Source: Brachypterus glaber
Lineage: Eukaryota > Arthropoda > Insecta > Coleoptera > Kateretidae
Length of the DNA stretch: 64,000 bases
Reading direction: 5' to 3'
Assembly: GCA_958510825.1 (NCBI GenBank)
Contig: OY294048.1
Span: 36,421,026-36,485,025 of the forward strand
Shown one piece after another: positions 47,579-59,686 of this stretch; position 1 is the stretch's first letter; the number at the start of each line of letters is the position of its first letter. Both the position numbers and the translations under genes were made by a program. The notes under the pieces were generated by a model. It was not told the DNA's origin. It made no database searches and saw only the letters and a list, made by a program, of their open reading frames with translations.

Positions 47579-47582
47579 TTGA

Positions 47583-47989
47583 AGTTGCAAGAATACAGGT
47601 CCGGACTAGGCCACAGCGGCAATTCCATAATCTGGTAGTTACTGACTTTTTTTTCACAATATACAAGCATCTCAAATGCAACCTACTGCAAATGAGAGTG
47701 AAAATTAGAGTGAAAATTTTCACATGTGCTGAATTTCACCGGAAATTTTATGTACCTTTGGTGGAAAGACCTCGGCTCGTTACCCTTTTTGTTCTCCAAT
47801 AAAGATATTTACTATTATTATGATTTTAATGCTTTGTAGAATAGAGTAGTGAAATAATATTTGTGTTATTCGAAAGTCGAACTAAATCTTTACTCCAAGA
47901 CACCGTGCGGTGTGCTAACATGTTAAATTTGATTTCTCACACACCATTAAATTTCACGATACTTCGCCTTTCTCTTCCAAATTCATGTT
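47583..47989. other. No feature seen
   Basis: AT-rich spacer between the piggyBac-like element and the satellite. Confidence 0.4.
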
Positions 47990-48713
47990 CACAGCTACTG
48001 TAGCAAACAGTTTTGGAATGCTAACTAACCGGATTAACTATTAATCTGGATAAAAGTCCATAGAATAGTTATTATTTTTCCACGACTTAGAATATTTAGT
48101 CGATTAACAAAAAATGGAAAAGTACGGTTAACTAAAAATAAATGTTTTCCACACAATTTAGTTGTGTTAATGTGGATTATTAAATAAAGTTATGTTTGTT
48201 TGACATTTATACAATCATTAATTACATTTTAACTTAAATTTAATGACATTTATGACAGATAAACAAATATTTGTCAAAGGAAAAAACAAAATTTATGGTG
48301 TAACAATTTGACTTCTAAAGAGTGACCGCAAAAAAAGAGGTTTTTTAGCCTGTTCACAGTCACTGTAGCAAACAGTTTTGGTATGCTAACTAACCGGATT
48401 AACTATTAATCGGGATTAAAGTCCATAGAATAGTTATTATTTTTCCACGACTTAGAATATACAGTCGATTAACAAAAAATGGAAAAGTAGGGTTAACTAA
48501 AATTTAATGTTTTCCACAAAATTTAGTTGTGTTAATGGGATTATTTAAATAAAGTTATGTCTGTTTGACATTTTTTATTTATTTTTTTTTTATTTATTTA
48601 TTTACGGGAAAGCCCCATTACAGTAAAGTATAACAAAAAATATATAAGCTAATAATTAAGAATACTAACTAAAAGTAAAATATAAATATAAAAACAAATG
48701 GTGAAATGAATTA

Positions 48714-49766
48714 TTAATGATCTTGAATAGAGCGAATAGAGGATTTAAATTTTTTTAAATTTCCTAAAAATGGATCAACTTTCGATTGATTTATAAACTT
48801 TAAAGTTAAGTTTAGTGGTGTTAGTGCCGCATAATTTGTACTGTGATGCGCAATAAAAAATGTATTTTGTACACCCCTTGTATTTCTAACAGGTACTAAA
48901 AAATTAATTATGCTTAGCAAATCAGGACAATCAACTAATCCGTTTATCAATTTAAAAACAAAACAGGCATTAGCTATATTCCTCCTAGAATCGAGTGACT
49001 CCAGACCAGTGATCCTTTGAATTAAACAGTAGTCATGACCAATAGTTCTAAAATTCATTTTATATGCAATTATACGCAAAAACTTATGTTGAATTTTAAC
49101 CAACAGTTTTTTATCTTGAGCTGTGTAAGGAGACCAAATGAGGGTACAATATTCTAGATTCGATCTGACCAGAGATTTGTATAACGTAATTATAGTATTT
49201 GTAGAAAATTGTAAACAGTTTCGTGTTACAAAGCCAAAGTCCAAACAAACTACTTTGTTTGCTTTCAGAGAAATATTTTTAATATGTTCTGAGAAATTTA
49301 AATTTTCACTGAAAGTGATACCCAAGTCTTTAACGGATTTGACATATTTTAATGGCTTACCATTGATGGTATAGAAGCAATTAAACTTTTTAAGACCTCT
49401 GAAAAAACTTATGAACCAGCACTTTTCTATATTTAACCTAAGATTGTTAGCTGTGGACCAATTAAAAATATTAGCAACATCTCTCTGCAAGCTTAACCAA
49501 TCTTCATAAGTTTTTATAATTTTGAAAAATTTAAAATCGTCAGCAAATATTAAACCCTCGCTAGACTCCAGACACTGAACCATGTTGTTAATAAATATAT
49601 TAAACAACAGTGGGGCGCAATGTGAACCCTGAGGTACACCTGATAGTACTTCTATGACAAATGATAAAACCCCAAGTATGTGAACGTACTGTTTTCGATC
49701 CATTAGAAAACTGCAAAACCATTTTATTAACTTTCCATCAAAACCAAACATAGCAAGCCTAGGCAT
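48714..49766 (-). pseudogene. Second half of the reverse transcriptase domain and C-terminal region
   Basis: The 350-codon frame overlaps the preceding one by eight bases and picks up at LAMFGFDGKLIKW. It carries GVPQGSHCAPLLFN and the catalytic box IFADDFK, with FADD in place of the commoner YADD, then NIEKCW, VKDLGITF and SNLEYCTLIWSP. The C-terminal LINFLVP-type segment is the part shared with the fragment at 15191-15639. The catalytic residues are present, so the element was probably inactivated by truncation and frameshifts rather than by loss of active-site residues. Confidence 0.93.
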
Positions 49767-50650
49767 CTACTGTGTCAAATGCCTTAGAGAAATCCGTGTA
49801 AATCGAGTCTAGCTGCCAACCCTTCTCTAAGGCATATAGAATTTTTTCTCTGTAAATGGCAAGATTCGTTACAGTGGAGCGTCCAGAAAAAAATCCATGT
49901 TGACGAGTAGATAGCCTAGGCTTGCATTGCCAAGTTAGTTGGTCACACACCAAACTGTCCAGTAGTTTAGGTATGGAAGATTGGATGGAAACACCTCTAT
50001 AGTTTTTAATATTACACCTCTCGCCACTTTTAAAAATAGGTACAATAAAGCTTGTTTTCCAGATATCTGGAAAAATACCGGAATCAAGTGATAAATTAAA
50101 AAGAATACTTAAGGGTGGCGAAACAGTGCAGTTACATTCTTTAAGAAGTACATTAGGTAGCCCGTCAGGGCCAGCTGAATATTTTGCAGGAATTTTTTGA
50201 ATTTTGTTAAATATATCCAATATAGTGATTTTTCTAAGGGAAATACTTGAAGCCGAATAATTTTCTACAACATTGTTTGCGGTAATATTATGAGCCTGAT
50301 AGACAGAGGAAAAATATTCTGCAAAGAGATTTGCGATGTCATGAGCATTATTAGCACTTCTATCTTCAAGCTTCATAACATTAGGTATGCCATTGTTCTG
50401 TTTTTTATTATTAACAAAAGACCAAAAGTTAGTAGGATTAAATTTTAAATCGTTATCCACCCTATTCAAGTATGTACTGTAAGAATCTTCTGCCAGTTTC
50501 CTACATCTTGCCCTTAGTTGCGAAAAGACTTCATAATCTGCCACTAAACCTGTTTCCTTATATCTTTTGTGTGCACCCTTTTTTTGAATTATTAAACTTT
50601 GAAGCCCTTTATTAAACCATTTTGGAAAATTGGTTTTAATAAACTTTTTC
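49763..50650 (-). pseudogene. Linker and first half of the reverse transcriptase domain
   Basis: This frame continues from the endonuclease after the slip. It has the linker (RARCRKLAEDSYSTYLNRV, NPTNFWSFVNNKK), then reverse-transcriptase blocks: KYSAGPDGLPNVLLK, FIVPIFKSG, NYRGVSI, RQHGFFSGRST and TDFSKAFDTVD. The D of AFD is the first catalytic aspartate and is intact. The frame stops right after TVDA through a second frameshift near 49763. The enzyme would copy element RNA at the nicked target. Confidence 0.92.
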
Positions 50651-51193
50651 TGGGAAAAAAAAGAGATATACCAATATTTAAAATTTCACAAAATTCCTTA
50701 GTTGCAACGTTGCAGTCTAAATTATTAAATAATTTTTCCCAATCAATAGAAGAAATAAAGTTATTAAGAGCAATATAGTCTGCGTTTTTAAAGTCATAAA
50801 ATAATTCGGAGTAGGTAAGAGTATTAATAATATTTTCGCAACCAACAGAAAGATTAAAGTTATAAGCAATGTGATGAAATGAATTAGGTAATAAAAGATC
50901 ATAAGCAAAAGATGTATAAATTTCAGAGTCATTTGTAAATAACAGATCTAAAAATACCCCTCGATTGTTTGGAATAGTATTAAGTTGCTCCATATTTAAA
51001 AACGTAGATGACTCCACTATAGTTTCCTCACAATCGACAGTAGCCGCTGTTGGAAGATTAAAATCACCAAAAGCAGAGATAGATGCATCCGGGTATAGTA
51101 GTGCAATGTATTCGACTGCAGAACAATTCTCTTCATACTTTTCTACAGAAGAAGATGGTGGAATATAGACACCTCCAACAACACAAATTTTAT
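50640..51193 (-). pseudogene. C-terminal part of the apurinic-type endonuclease domain
   Basis: The frame is open from the truncation point. Early residues read GVYIPPSSS, then AFGDFNLPTA and FLDLLFTNDSEIY. GDFN and LDLxFT are conserved features of the APE-like endonuclease of non-LTR retrotransposons, which nicks target DNA for reverse transcription. The N-terminal catalytic part is gone. The frame breaks near 50650-50660 in an eight-base A/T run; the next frame carries on in register with FIKTNFPKWFNKGLQ, so a single-base slip is likely. Confidence 0.85.
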
Positions 51194-52015
51194 TTTATAC
51201 AATCAATAATGACACTTTAACTTAAATTTAATGACATTTATGACAAGTAAACAAATATATGTCAAAGGAAAAAAACAAAATTTACAGTGTAACAATTTGA
51301 CTTGTAAAGAGTGACCGCAAAAAAAGAGGTTTTTTAGCCTGTTCACAGTTACTGTAGCAAACAGTTTTGGAATGCTAACTAACCGGATTAACTATTAATC
51401 TGGATTAAAGTCCATAGAATAGTTATTATTTTTCCACGACTTAGAATATACAGTCGATTAACAAAAAATGAAAAAGTAGGGTTAACTAAAAATAAATGTT
51501 TTCCACAAAATATAGTTGTGTTAATGTGGATTATTTAAATAAAGTAATATCTGTTTGACATTTATACAAACAATAATGACACTTTAACTTAAATTTAATG
51601 ACATTTATGACAAGCAAACAAATATTTGTCAAAGGAAAAAACAAAATTTACAGTGTAACAATTTGACTTGTAAAGAGTGACCGCAAAAAAAGAGGTTTTT
51701 TAGCCTGTTCACAGTTACTGTAGCAAACAGTTTTGGAATGCTAACTAACCGGATTAACTAATAATCTAGATAAAAGTCCATAGAATAGTTATTATTTTTC
51801 CACGACTTAGAATATACAGTCGATTAACAAAAAATGAAAAAGTAGGGTTAACTAAAATTTAATGTTTTCCACAAAATTTAGTTGTGTTAATGTGGATTAT
51901 TTAAATAAAGTAATGTCTGTTTGACATTTATACAAACAATAATGACACTTTAACTTAAATTTAATGACATTTATGACAAGCAAACAAATATTTGTCAAAG
52001 GAAAAAACAAAATTT

Positions 52016-52814
52016 GTATAAGTAAGTAATTAATGAACTAAATTCATATTTGACAGTGACTTAGCATGACAAATATTTTTTTGAGTTAAGACAAGTGGCT
52101 AATCGAGTGCCTATAGTGCGGAGTAGAGTTGTTACGGAGTAGAGATGTTACGGAGTAGAGTTGTTGTGGAGTAGGGATGTTAGGGAGTAGAGAAATTTAG
52201 AGTAGAAATGTTAGTCTGCCATTAAGTCCGCTATGGTCATTTCTAAGGAAAGAGTCCATTATCTTCCGAAACCGAGCACCTCAGATACTACTGTTAATGG
52301 TTTTATAATATGTAGACCGCCTACTAGCAGAATTAACTATTGGTTTGCGTTGGCAAGTCACTAAAACTTAATGTGTATTCAAGATTAGCCTGCTTAATAG
52401 CCACCAAAAGCAGAAATTGACTGGATTGAGCGGATGCGTCCGGCCCATAGACAAGGAAAGACCTTCAAAGCCGTTGCGGAAAAGTGTGATAAATGTGCCT
52501 TGCGCATCTGCGATAAACTTGCACATGCGCACTATTATTGTTGTTTTTGACGAGTATTTTTTAACCTTAGTTATATGTGTCAAATAAAAATAGTAAAAAA
52601 TGCAACAAAAAACAATAAATATCTACGAAGAAACGTCGAAATAGGTTTTTTAAATCATTTTATAAGAATTTTTCGAGGTGTGTTTGAATTTCGGGATTTT
52701 GTACACCTACTTTGAGTACACCAGGGATTGACCCTATGCTCTTCATAAGGCATCAATACAGGTCATGTTTAAGTTATAAACAATGCAGCAAATAATACAA
52801 CAATTAAAACACAC
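52016..52814. other. Short tandem 'GTTACGGAGTAGAGAT' repeat at 52098-52210; otherwise no gene
   Basis: Four to five imperfect units of 16-19 bp (GTTACGGAGTAGAGATG) lie at about 52115-52210. An inverted relative with the same outer sequence lies at 62955-63090. The GC-richer stretch around 52420-52530 was inspected; its 71-codon minus frame is not recognised. Confidence 0.55.
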
Positions 52815-52816
52815 TA

Positions 52817-53240
52817 CACGGAAAAAACAATTATAGCTAGGAGCGCTATAACACACATACCAAGGAAATTATAATCGCTTATTATATAAATACAAGGCTT
52901 TCTCTTACAATTATGGCAGTCAGTGTAAAAATTTATATGAAATACTTTAATTGTTTAGTGAATAATAAAATATAACAAATAGTATGGCATTTATAGCTTA
53001 AATAGATTTAATTATTGTCCGTGCTAATAATTTTTATAATATAATAAAATTTCTGTAAATTTATAATAGTGCCTGTAATAAATATAATCATGTCTGTAAT
53101 ATATATAATCGTTTCCAATTTATTTTTAACATTATTAGTTATTGTGTCCCTTATAATCTATAGCTTAAATCACTATAATTTGCCACTGTTACCAAATATC
53201 TTATAATGTATAGCGCAGAGCCCACTAATTTCTTTCCGTG
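52817..53240 (-). mobile_element. 'CACGG...CCGTG' MITE, copy 4
   Basis: Inverted near-identical copy of 13227-13650, with TA on both flanks. Confidence 0.9.
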
Positions 53241-54123
53241 TAGAAGTCGAAAAATAAACAGAAACAAACGACGATCTGACAGTACTGACAGTATAAACAA
53301 AATACTAATAATTCGTCACCACAGTATTGGTTTGCCATTTTTTTATTTTCGGACATTTTGAGATTTTTACGGGGGGATTTTTGGAGATACGACAAATGAA
53401 TACTAGGGTGCTAAGTTTATATTTTAACCGGATGCTATCACTCAGAAATTTGGTAAAAACTGCTAAAAGTTCAGCCTAAACTTAAGGGCTTGTGGTTTAT
53501 TGCGACGTTTAATTGACCCACGTGCCATTGTTTGATTAAAGTTTACCCTATAGAAGCCGGAGAACGCCCAGTAAATTACAAACAATAGCCCTAATTGAGT
53601 GGAGAATAGCTATTAAAATAACAGTAAACATTTTATCATTATATTTTATTATTCCCCATCTAAAATTAAACAAATTACTTGAAAATTGATCAAAAGGGTT
53701 AAGTATAACACAGCTGGAACTAGTACATAGTCGAAGACCTGGTAAGCATTTTCAATAATTTTACATATCGGTTTGTAAAGTTTGAAACCTCTCAAAAAAA
53801 CAATTTTTTGTTCCTTGTACTAATCAAAATACATTTTTTTAAATGACTGCAGAATTTGCTTTTATGAATATTGTTTTAATCAAATTCGGGTCACTTGGGG
53901 TGAGACCTCCAAATTTTTCATTTTAAAATTTTGGTGGGTCATATTGGTGTTAACGTTTTTGCCGATTGATATTTAAAAAAATCTTTTAACATCTTAAAGG
54001 CAAATCCTTTTTTTTATAAGTCACCCAAATTTAATTAAAAAATATTTATAAATGCATTTAAAAAAAATGTGTTTTTTTTTCTTAAACGCCTTGTAATAAA
54101 AACTGTGCGGTCGTAGCCCAAAT
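53241..54123. other. No feature seen
   Basis: AT-rich DNA without matched repeats. Confidence 0.4.
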
Positions 54124-54330
54124 TTGAAAAAAGATTTGGAATCAGGTTATGTCAGAAATAGTAGGTATATTACACCTAGTGTGGAAAGTGACATATTTCA
54201 CGCGAGTGGGAAGGTTTACGAACGAGCCGCCAGGCGAGTGAGGAAACCCCACGAATGTAAGAAATACACTTTCCAACGAGTTATGTACACTATTTTTCCT
54301 ACGATCCCGCAAAAATATAAAGTTTAGAAT
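54124..54330 (+). other. 67-codon open frame in a GC-richer block, unrecognised
   Basis: The peptide includes DIFHASGKVYERAARRV, RKPHECKKYTF and QRVMYTIFPTIP. Composition looks more protein-like than other frames here. The word CACTATTTTTCCTACGA at its end recurs as TACTATTTTTCCTACGA near 61601. In inverse form, TCGTAGGAAAAA appears near 55091 and 58919. This suggests a dispersed repeat rather than a host gene. No function is assigned. Confidence 0.3.
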
Positions 54331-54943
54331 TAGAAGATTTAAGAATTCTTCATTTAAAATTTTCTAATTTTTATTACTTATTCCGAGAATTTTTGAGAAA
54401 AGCAAAACATGAAATAGCATACAAATTTATATACATATGTATGTATGTCAACAGGAAATATGTTTTTTATTTACATTTAGTTTTCTTGGTTTTATATTTA
54501 ATACAACATATTATGGAAGGTCGACACTGTTTAATGGGTTGCCTAACCGCAAGCATCTTTTAAATCAAGGAAAATTTGACAGTTTACTAATTAAATTCGA
54601 TTTCTGTGGATATGCTACCATATACTAAAATTCTACAATGTTTTACATTTCTTGAGGAAATATTGATGTTTTTTATAAAATTTAAGGTAACTAAATAACA
54701 AATTAAGTAATATTTATAAAATCTAGACATTAATAAAACATATCAAGTTATATTAACCTGGGTCAGTAAGGTTATAACTATAGTTTTTATTTTTGACATG
54801 AAAACAGAAATATTTGGATTGAAAAACATAAAAGAGATCAAAATAGTCTGTATTGAAAGGTGAAAAATGGCATATAAAACGAGGTGAGTAAAATTCGTAA
54901 AATTTACAACGTAAATATCTAAACAGAATTAGGCAAACCTACA

Positions 54944-54946
<3 letters not shown>
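54331..54946. other. No feature seen
   Basis: AT-rich DNA; the 63-codon frame at 54437-54628 lacks family resemblance. Confidence 0.4.

Positions 54947-55016
<70 letters not shown>
54947..55016. repeat. (AT)n microsatellite, ~70 bp
   Basis: Uninterrupted AT dinucleotides, about 35 copies. Confidence 0.97.
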
Positions 55017-55018
<2 letters not shown>

Positions 55019-55461
55019 AACAAGGGTGATATGAAAATCTCAAATAAGGCGTTTTCTAAAGAACAAGAGGGAGAGTGGTAAATTTGATTTTCATAGGGGA
55101 TCGTAGGAAAAAAGGTAGATACATTTTTGTTGTGCGACAGTGACGTTGTACATATAACTTTAAATAGATAAGTTTAAAAAAATATCTTATTTTAATAAGT
55201 TTAAAAATACTTGATTGTAAAACAGTAATAGTATCCAAACAATGAACTGTAGATAAAGCTAATTTAATTAGCATGGTTTTATAGCTGCAGGGTCCAAAAC
55301 TACATTTTAAACAGCGATGGTGTGAAGTTATATACCTAATAACATAAGTGCAAACAAACTAATTTAAACTATTAATTAATAAAACACCTGCCGGTTTTCC
55401 CCATCAAAAGATAATAGGAAATGTCACGTTGCATTTTTTATGCTTCTTTACATTTTATTTA

Positions 55462-55622
55462 TACAGTGCAGGTGTATAAGGGGGGTTTTAAATAGCAAGG
55501 GGGTCGCGTAAAACATCATTTTAATCATTTTAATAAAAATTTCCGTTTAACTCTATATTTTAATTTTTTTTAGACTTATTTTGTGGGTTAAAAAAGGAGA
55601 GTGACTTTTGGACCGCACTGTA
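55462..55622. mobile_element. 'GCGGTCC' family MITE, copy 4, internally deleted (161 bp)
   Basis: The right end, GACTTTTGGACCGCACTGTA, is intact. The left end reads TACAGTGCAGGTGTATAAGG, so a deletion or rearrangement begins within the left terminus. Confidence 0.75.
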
Positions 55623-56998
55623 TATAAAAAAGCTGATTTCCGGAAAAAGACAGTCTATTAATTATTTTTTTAAATTATATCGTAGAGATTGCGTTTTAAC
55701 TTTTTTCTTGTTGATTTTTAATTAAAGAAAATTTGTTTATGGTAATAATTCTAATTATTACCAGTGGTAATTAGAATGTTTTACGAAGTTTTAAGCCTAA
55801 AAGAAAAGTTTGTAATTTAATTCCTGTCAGTTCAAAACAGCCATAATGCTATCCTAGGTAAGAAGGCCGTACCTGACAATTTGAGTTTTTCATTTCTTTC
55901 GTTTAACACCTATACTACGAAAAAAAGTTTGGGAGATAAATTTACTTGGAAAATTTTTAATATCTGCAAAATTTTTGTTCATTATAAAAAAGTCGATTTT
56001 CTGGAAACAAGAAAAATGCAGATACGATCTTCTTGCTTAGAAGGACAGTATACACTCTAAAAACATATCCAGCAAATAAAATAAGTTAGTTTTGATGGTT
56101 AAAGGCTCTAAGTTAGGGCGATATTTAATAATGTATTTACAGAGGCTTTTCTATATTATTATTATTATTATTATTTTTTAATTTAATATGTGAATAGGTT
56201 ATAACGGCAGGCTTGATTAAAAGAAGAAGATTTTCCTACTTTACTTTAAATTATTTTGAAAACAAATTAAAATAAAATATAATTAATGAATAAGTTAGCT
56301 TAGAAAAATACTTTCTTTCAATATCCCCAATAAAAAGTCCATACACTGTACACTGAAAAAATATAAAAACAATTGATAATCGATTTTCTCAAAAAGTGCT
56401 CTAAGGGTTATTTTCATTTTGGCCATGTTTTACTCAGTTAGCTCTAGACTACAAAATCCATCATTAAAAAAGGTTTTACCAGATTTCTAATTTAAAAATG
56501 TTAAGGCCCACCATGGGTTATCAATTGCTTAGACATCATTTTACCAACATCAACTGGTTGTTGGTATTGACCATTCTTTGAAACTTAAATTGACTTTAGG
56601 ACTACCGTGATTGAACGCAGCTATTGCTTCTTTTCATTTTCTCTGTTTATTCTCTTCTTAAAAATTATCCAATCTGTCTAGATTTTTTTTAAAGAGCTTT
56701 CAAAAGCTTTAGTATTTTATCGTAATCAACAACTAATTAACGTCCACCGTCGGGACGCGCCATCCTTTAATCAATTGATTTACGGGATAATTGTCTGTGC
56801 TTTTGTTTCCCGTATTCAAATTGGCTGTTAGTTTTTTAGGTGAAACCGTTAATTTTAAAATTAGATCGAAATTCAAATTAGTTTCAAATTGGATATATGT
56901 TATTTGTAATCCCATAGTTGTTTTGCTTAACCCGGGATTAGCAGTGTCATTGATAATAAGTTTTTCTAGCAAACCTATTTAGGGTGAAGAATAAAAGG
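55623..56998. other. No gene seen
   Basis: AT-rich; a small hairpin (GGTAATAATTCTAATTATTACC) at about 55741-55762 and an (ATT)n run near 56155-56178. Antiparallel frames at 56733-56982 are not supported. Confidence 0.4.
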
Positions 56999-57144
56999 AT
57001 TGCTTGAACAAAGGACACGTCTTTCGATATAACCAAAGCCATATTCTCTTGCTTCAAGGCTAGCATTTATTTTAACCAAAGTCAATAATAACAAGATATG
57101 GCTTAGAACATATCGAAAGACACGTCTCCTTGGTTCAAGTGAAC
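56999..57144. mobile_element. 146-bp palindromic MITE related to the element at 58425
   Basis: The arms TTGCTTGAAC, GGACACGTCTTTCGATAT and the inverse are separated by a ~80-bp centre. The words CTTGAACCAAGG and CTTTCGATATGTTC are shared with 58440-58505. Confidence 0.7.
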
Positions 57145-57254
57145 CATTATTTTGTGTTTGAAGCAACAGTGCGAATTTAAAATAATCAAACCTTATAAGC
57201 ACTGTAAAAAGTAAACTGAATATTCAGTTACAAACGGATAGGAAATCGGAAGTT

Positions 57255-58229
57255 ATAATATATGAGGCGTATAGTGCAAGAGTGATCCATCTCACTTTAT
57301 GGAAATATCGACATAATGGGTATTTAAATTTTTTAATCTTTGATCTAGGACGCATTATTTTATTTAAAATTTTTCTGTTAAGGTTTTTAGACTCAACCAA
57401 CATTAAGGTAATGTATGACAAACAAATTTATTTTACTTTCTTTACTTTCTTAGAGAAAAAAATTGGTGGGTCACTATTGCACTATACATTGTGTTCATTT
57501 TGGGCCACTATTGCATTACGAACGAGATTTGACTTTCAATAACACGTTTTTTTTTAGTAGATCTAACCTCACATTTTACTTTGAATTTTAAATATTTTTA
57601 CATGTGAAAGAAATATTCGTTATTTAATAACAGAATAGTCAAAATACCAATAATTATTCTCTGGAATAGTTAAATAAACGTTTTTTACTGTTCTTGAAGT
57701 AATTACCTTTAAAAATGAAGAATAACTAATGCGTAAACATTGTTTAAGTACCTAAATGGATTTCAGTTCCTATGATCTCAAAGTTTAAGGTAAGTTGTAA
57801 TTATTTTTTATTAATAAAGAAAAATGTACAAAATTGGTAACATAACGCTCCTGCATTTGTGCAGAAAATGATTTGTTTTGGGGGGAACAAATAACTTTCT
57901 CGATAAAACAAATTTTGGCTTTTTTAAGAATCTTTCTAAAAATATCTTTATAAATCCTTGGTAAAACTTGCCTTGTTAGTTTTTTTAAGAATAAAATTGA
58001 CATTTTTAATGATGCAGTTGGCTTTTTCAACATCCCCAATATGTTTGACTGGTAGCCGATAATTTTAATAATGCAATAGTGCTTTAAATGCTTGTATCGT
58101 GCCAAAAAGAAAACCCTCTGTTATGAGGGTGGTATGTAATGAAATAGATGTCCTTATTACATTTATAAGCAAAAATGCATATCAAAAAAACACATATGGG
58201 CCACTCTTGCACTATACGCCTCATATTAT
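57255..58229. mobile_element. ~975-bp TIR element hosting another repeat
   Basis: ATATGAGGCGTATAGTGCAA is answered by TTGCACTATACGCCTCATAT; the terminal repeats are about 33 bp. Two additional internal copies of CACTATTGCACTATACAT-like sequence occur near 57470-57520. The repeat at 57709-57969 lies inside. Frames at 57224-57542 and 57785-58353 are not transposase-like. Confidence 0.7.
57709..57969 (-). repeat. ~260-bp interspersed repeat, copy 2
   Basis: Direct, close match to 9788-10046. The homology ends at different flanks on both sides. Confidence 0.78.
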
Positions 58230-58424
58230 CCTATACAATTCTACTTTAATTTTTGTTAAAAACACGCAACATTTCATGTCCGTCCGTCCGTATTTGCAAA
58301 AGTTGAAAATTTGTAAAATTCTTTCGGTTTTTCAAAAACAGCTGGAAAACTAATATTTTTTTAATATCATGCCTATTTCATCTATCTTAACGTTCTGTAA
58401 CTTTTTTTCCTTAAACAAAGAAAG

Positions 58425-59426
58425 TGTACATAGAAAAAAAGGATATCTTGAACCAAAGCAAAACGATCTTGAACCAAGGCCGCCATGGCTTTCGATATGT
58501 TCAACGCCATGACTGTCTTGCATCAAGTCCGCCGTGATCTTGGCATTTGAGGTCCTAGATTTAAGGACATTTCCTTAAATCAAAGCCACTTAAACATTTA
58601 TTTAAGATCATATTATCTTAAACCAAGTATGTAATTATCTTGATTTAAGATCATATTATCTTTCTCCAAGATCATATTATCTTGCACCAAGTCTTGGTTT
58701 AAGATAATATAATCTTGAATGAAGAGAATTATAATCTTGATTTAAGATTATGATTCTCTTGATTCAAGATCATATTGACCCCACAGTCAGGTTCCAGGGT
58801 AAATAAAATGGTAAATATTTTGAAAAAAATTCCCACACATGTATAATATTATTTCGCACGCCTATGAAATATGACTTTCTTATTCTGTTAATCGTGTGAA
58901 ATTTGGTTTCATAGGTGGTCGTAGGAAAAAGCACTTGTTTTTGAAGAAAAACTTGTTGCAACGCCAATGGCGCTTATAGGTATAAACTATTTAATGCTAC
59001 TTACCCGTGAATTTTTTAAGTAAATTTGAAAATCCCCATCATTTGAGGGCAACAGATACAATTTCGTCCTTTTTAAAGCAGATGAAAACAATGATACACC
59101 TTTAAAGACAACTGAGGGCAAAAAAAAACAAACCTAACTTCTCTCCCGCGCATATCTTGAACACTTTACCGTAAGACAACAGGGGCTTTGAGTCAAGATA
59201 ATAACTCTTGATTCTCTGTTACTATTTTAAATGTCATGCATTTAAGGAAAAATCCTTGGCACAAGGATTTTTCTACCAAGAGAATAATTTAAGGAAACCA
59301 AAGTCGCAGATAATCTTAAACCGAGGATACATGATCTTAAAAGAAGATTATTACCTCGATTTAAGATAATATAAATCCAAGATAATTTATTATCTTCTGT
59401 CAAGATAACCTTTTTTTCTGTGTACA
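58425..59426. mobile_element. 1.0-kb element built of AAGATCATATTATCTT palindromes
   Basis: The outer ends TGTACATAGAAAAAAAGGA with TATCTTGA and the inverse, finishing CTTTTTTTCTGTGTACA, are inverted. Inside, AAGATCATATTATCTT or close variants occur near 58609, 58647, 58669, 58699 and 58735. CTTGAACCAAG-type words fill the rest. The pattern returns at 59200-59400. Confidence 0.75.
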
Positions 59427-59686
59427 GGTAAAAGGAGTTAAATTATTGTAATTATGTTTATTTTACTGAATATTCCCAAAACCTGTACACAATTTGCTTT
59501 TATTCCGAGGAATAACATTTTAATATACTTTCTTCACAATAACGTTTCTTCCCAAAACTTCTAGGGTGATATACTGCAATGCAATCACTGTTTTCTTTTA
59601 TTTCATGCAATCTAGTATACTTTGGCAATTATATACACCTGCTTCAGAGAGTTTTTTTTCAATTTTTTTTTAGTCGACAAAATTAT
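59427..59686. other. No feature seen
   Basis: AT-rich spacer. Confidence 0.4.

Larger units (their letters stand above)
48574..51193 (-). mobile_element. 5'-truncated Jockey/CR1-like non-LTR retrotransposon
   Basis: It runs on the minus strand. The 5' end is cut within the endonuclease domain at about 51193, and the 3' end is a (TAAA)n-like tail at 48574-48605. It sits inside one satellite unit: GACATTT on one side and TATACAATC on the other rejoin the satellite sequence. Two frameshifts disable it. Full-length relatives are usually around 4-6 kb, so roughly the 5' half is missing. It is inserted antisense to nothing recognisable and shares orientation with the furin-like gene. Confidence 0.93.
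47990..52015. repeat. ~366-bp satellite, four units, split by a retrotransposon
   Basis: Units start with CACAGTTACTGTAGCAAAC or a close variant at 47990, 48355, 51344 and 51710. The periods are 365 and 366; for the interrupted unit 48355-48573 plus 51194-51343 total about 369, i.e. one unit plus a few duplicated bases. The fourth unit stops near 52015. Shared words include AACTAACCGGATTAACTA, CCACGACTTAGAATAT and GAGTGACCGCAAAAAAAGAG. Confidence 0.92.

Noticed and set aside
50965..51168. 67-codon plus-strand frame
   Set aside because: It is the antisense shadow of the endonuclease domain of the non-LTR element.
52368..52583. 71-codon frame in a GC-richer block
   Set aside because: No recognisable domain, splice context or second copy.
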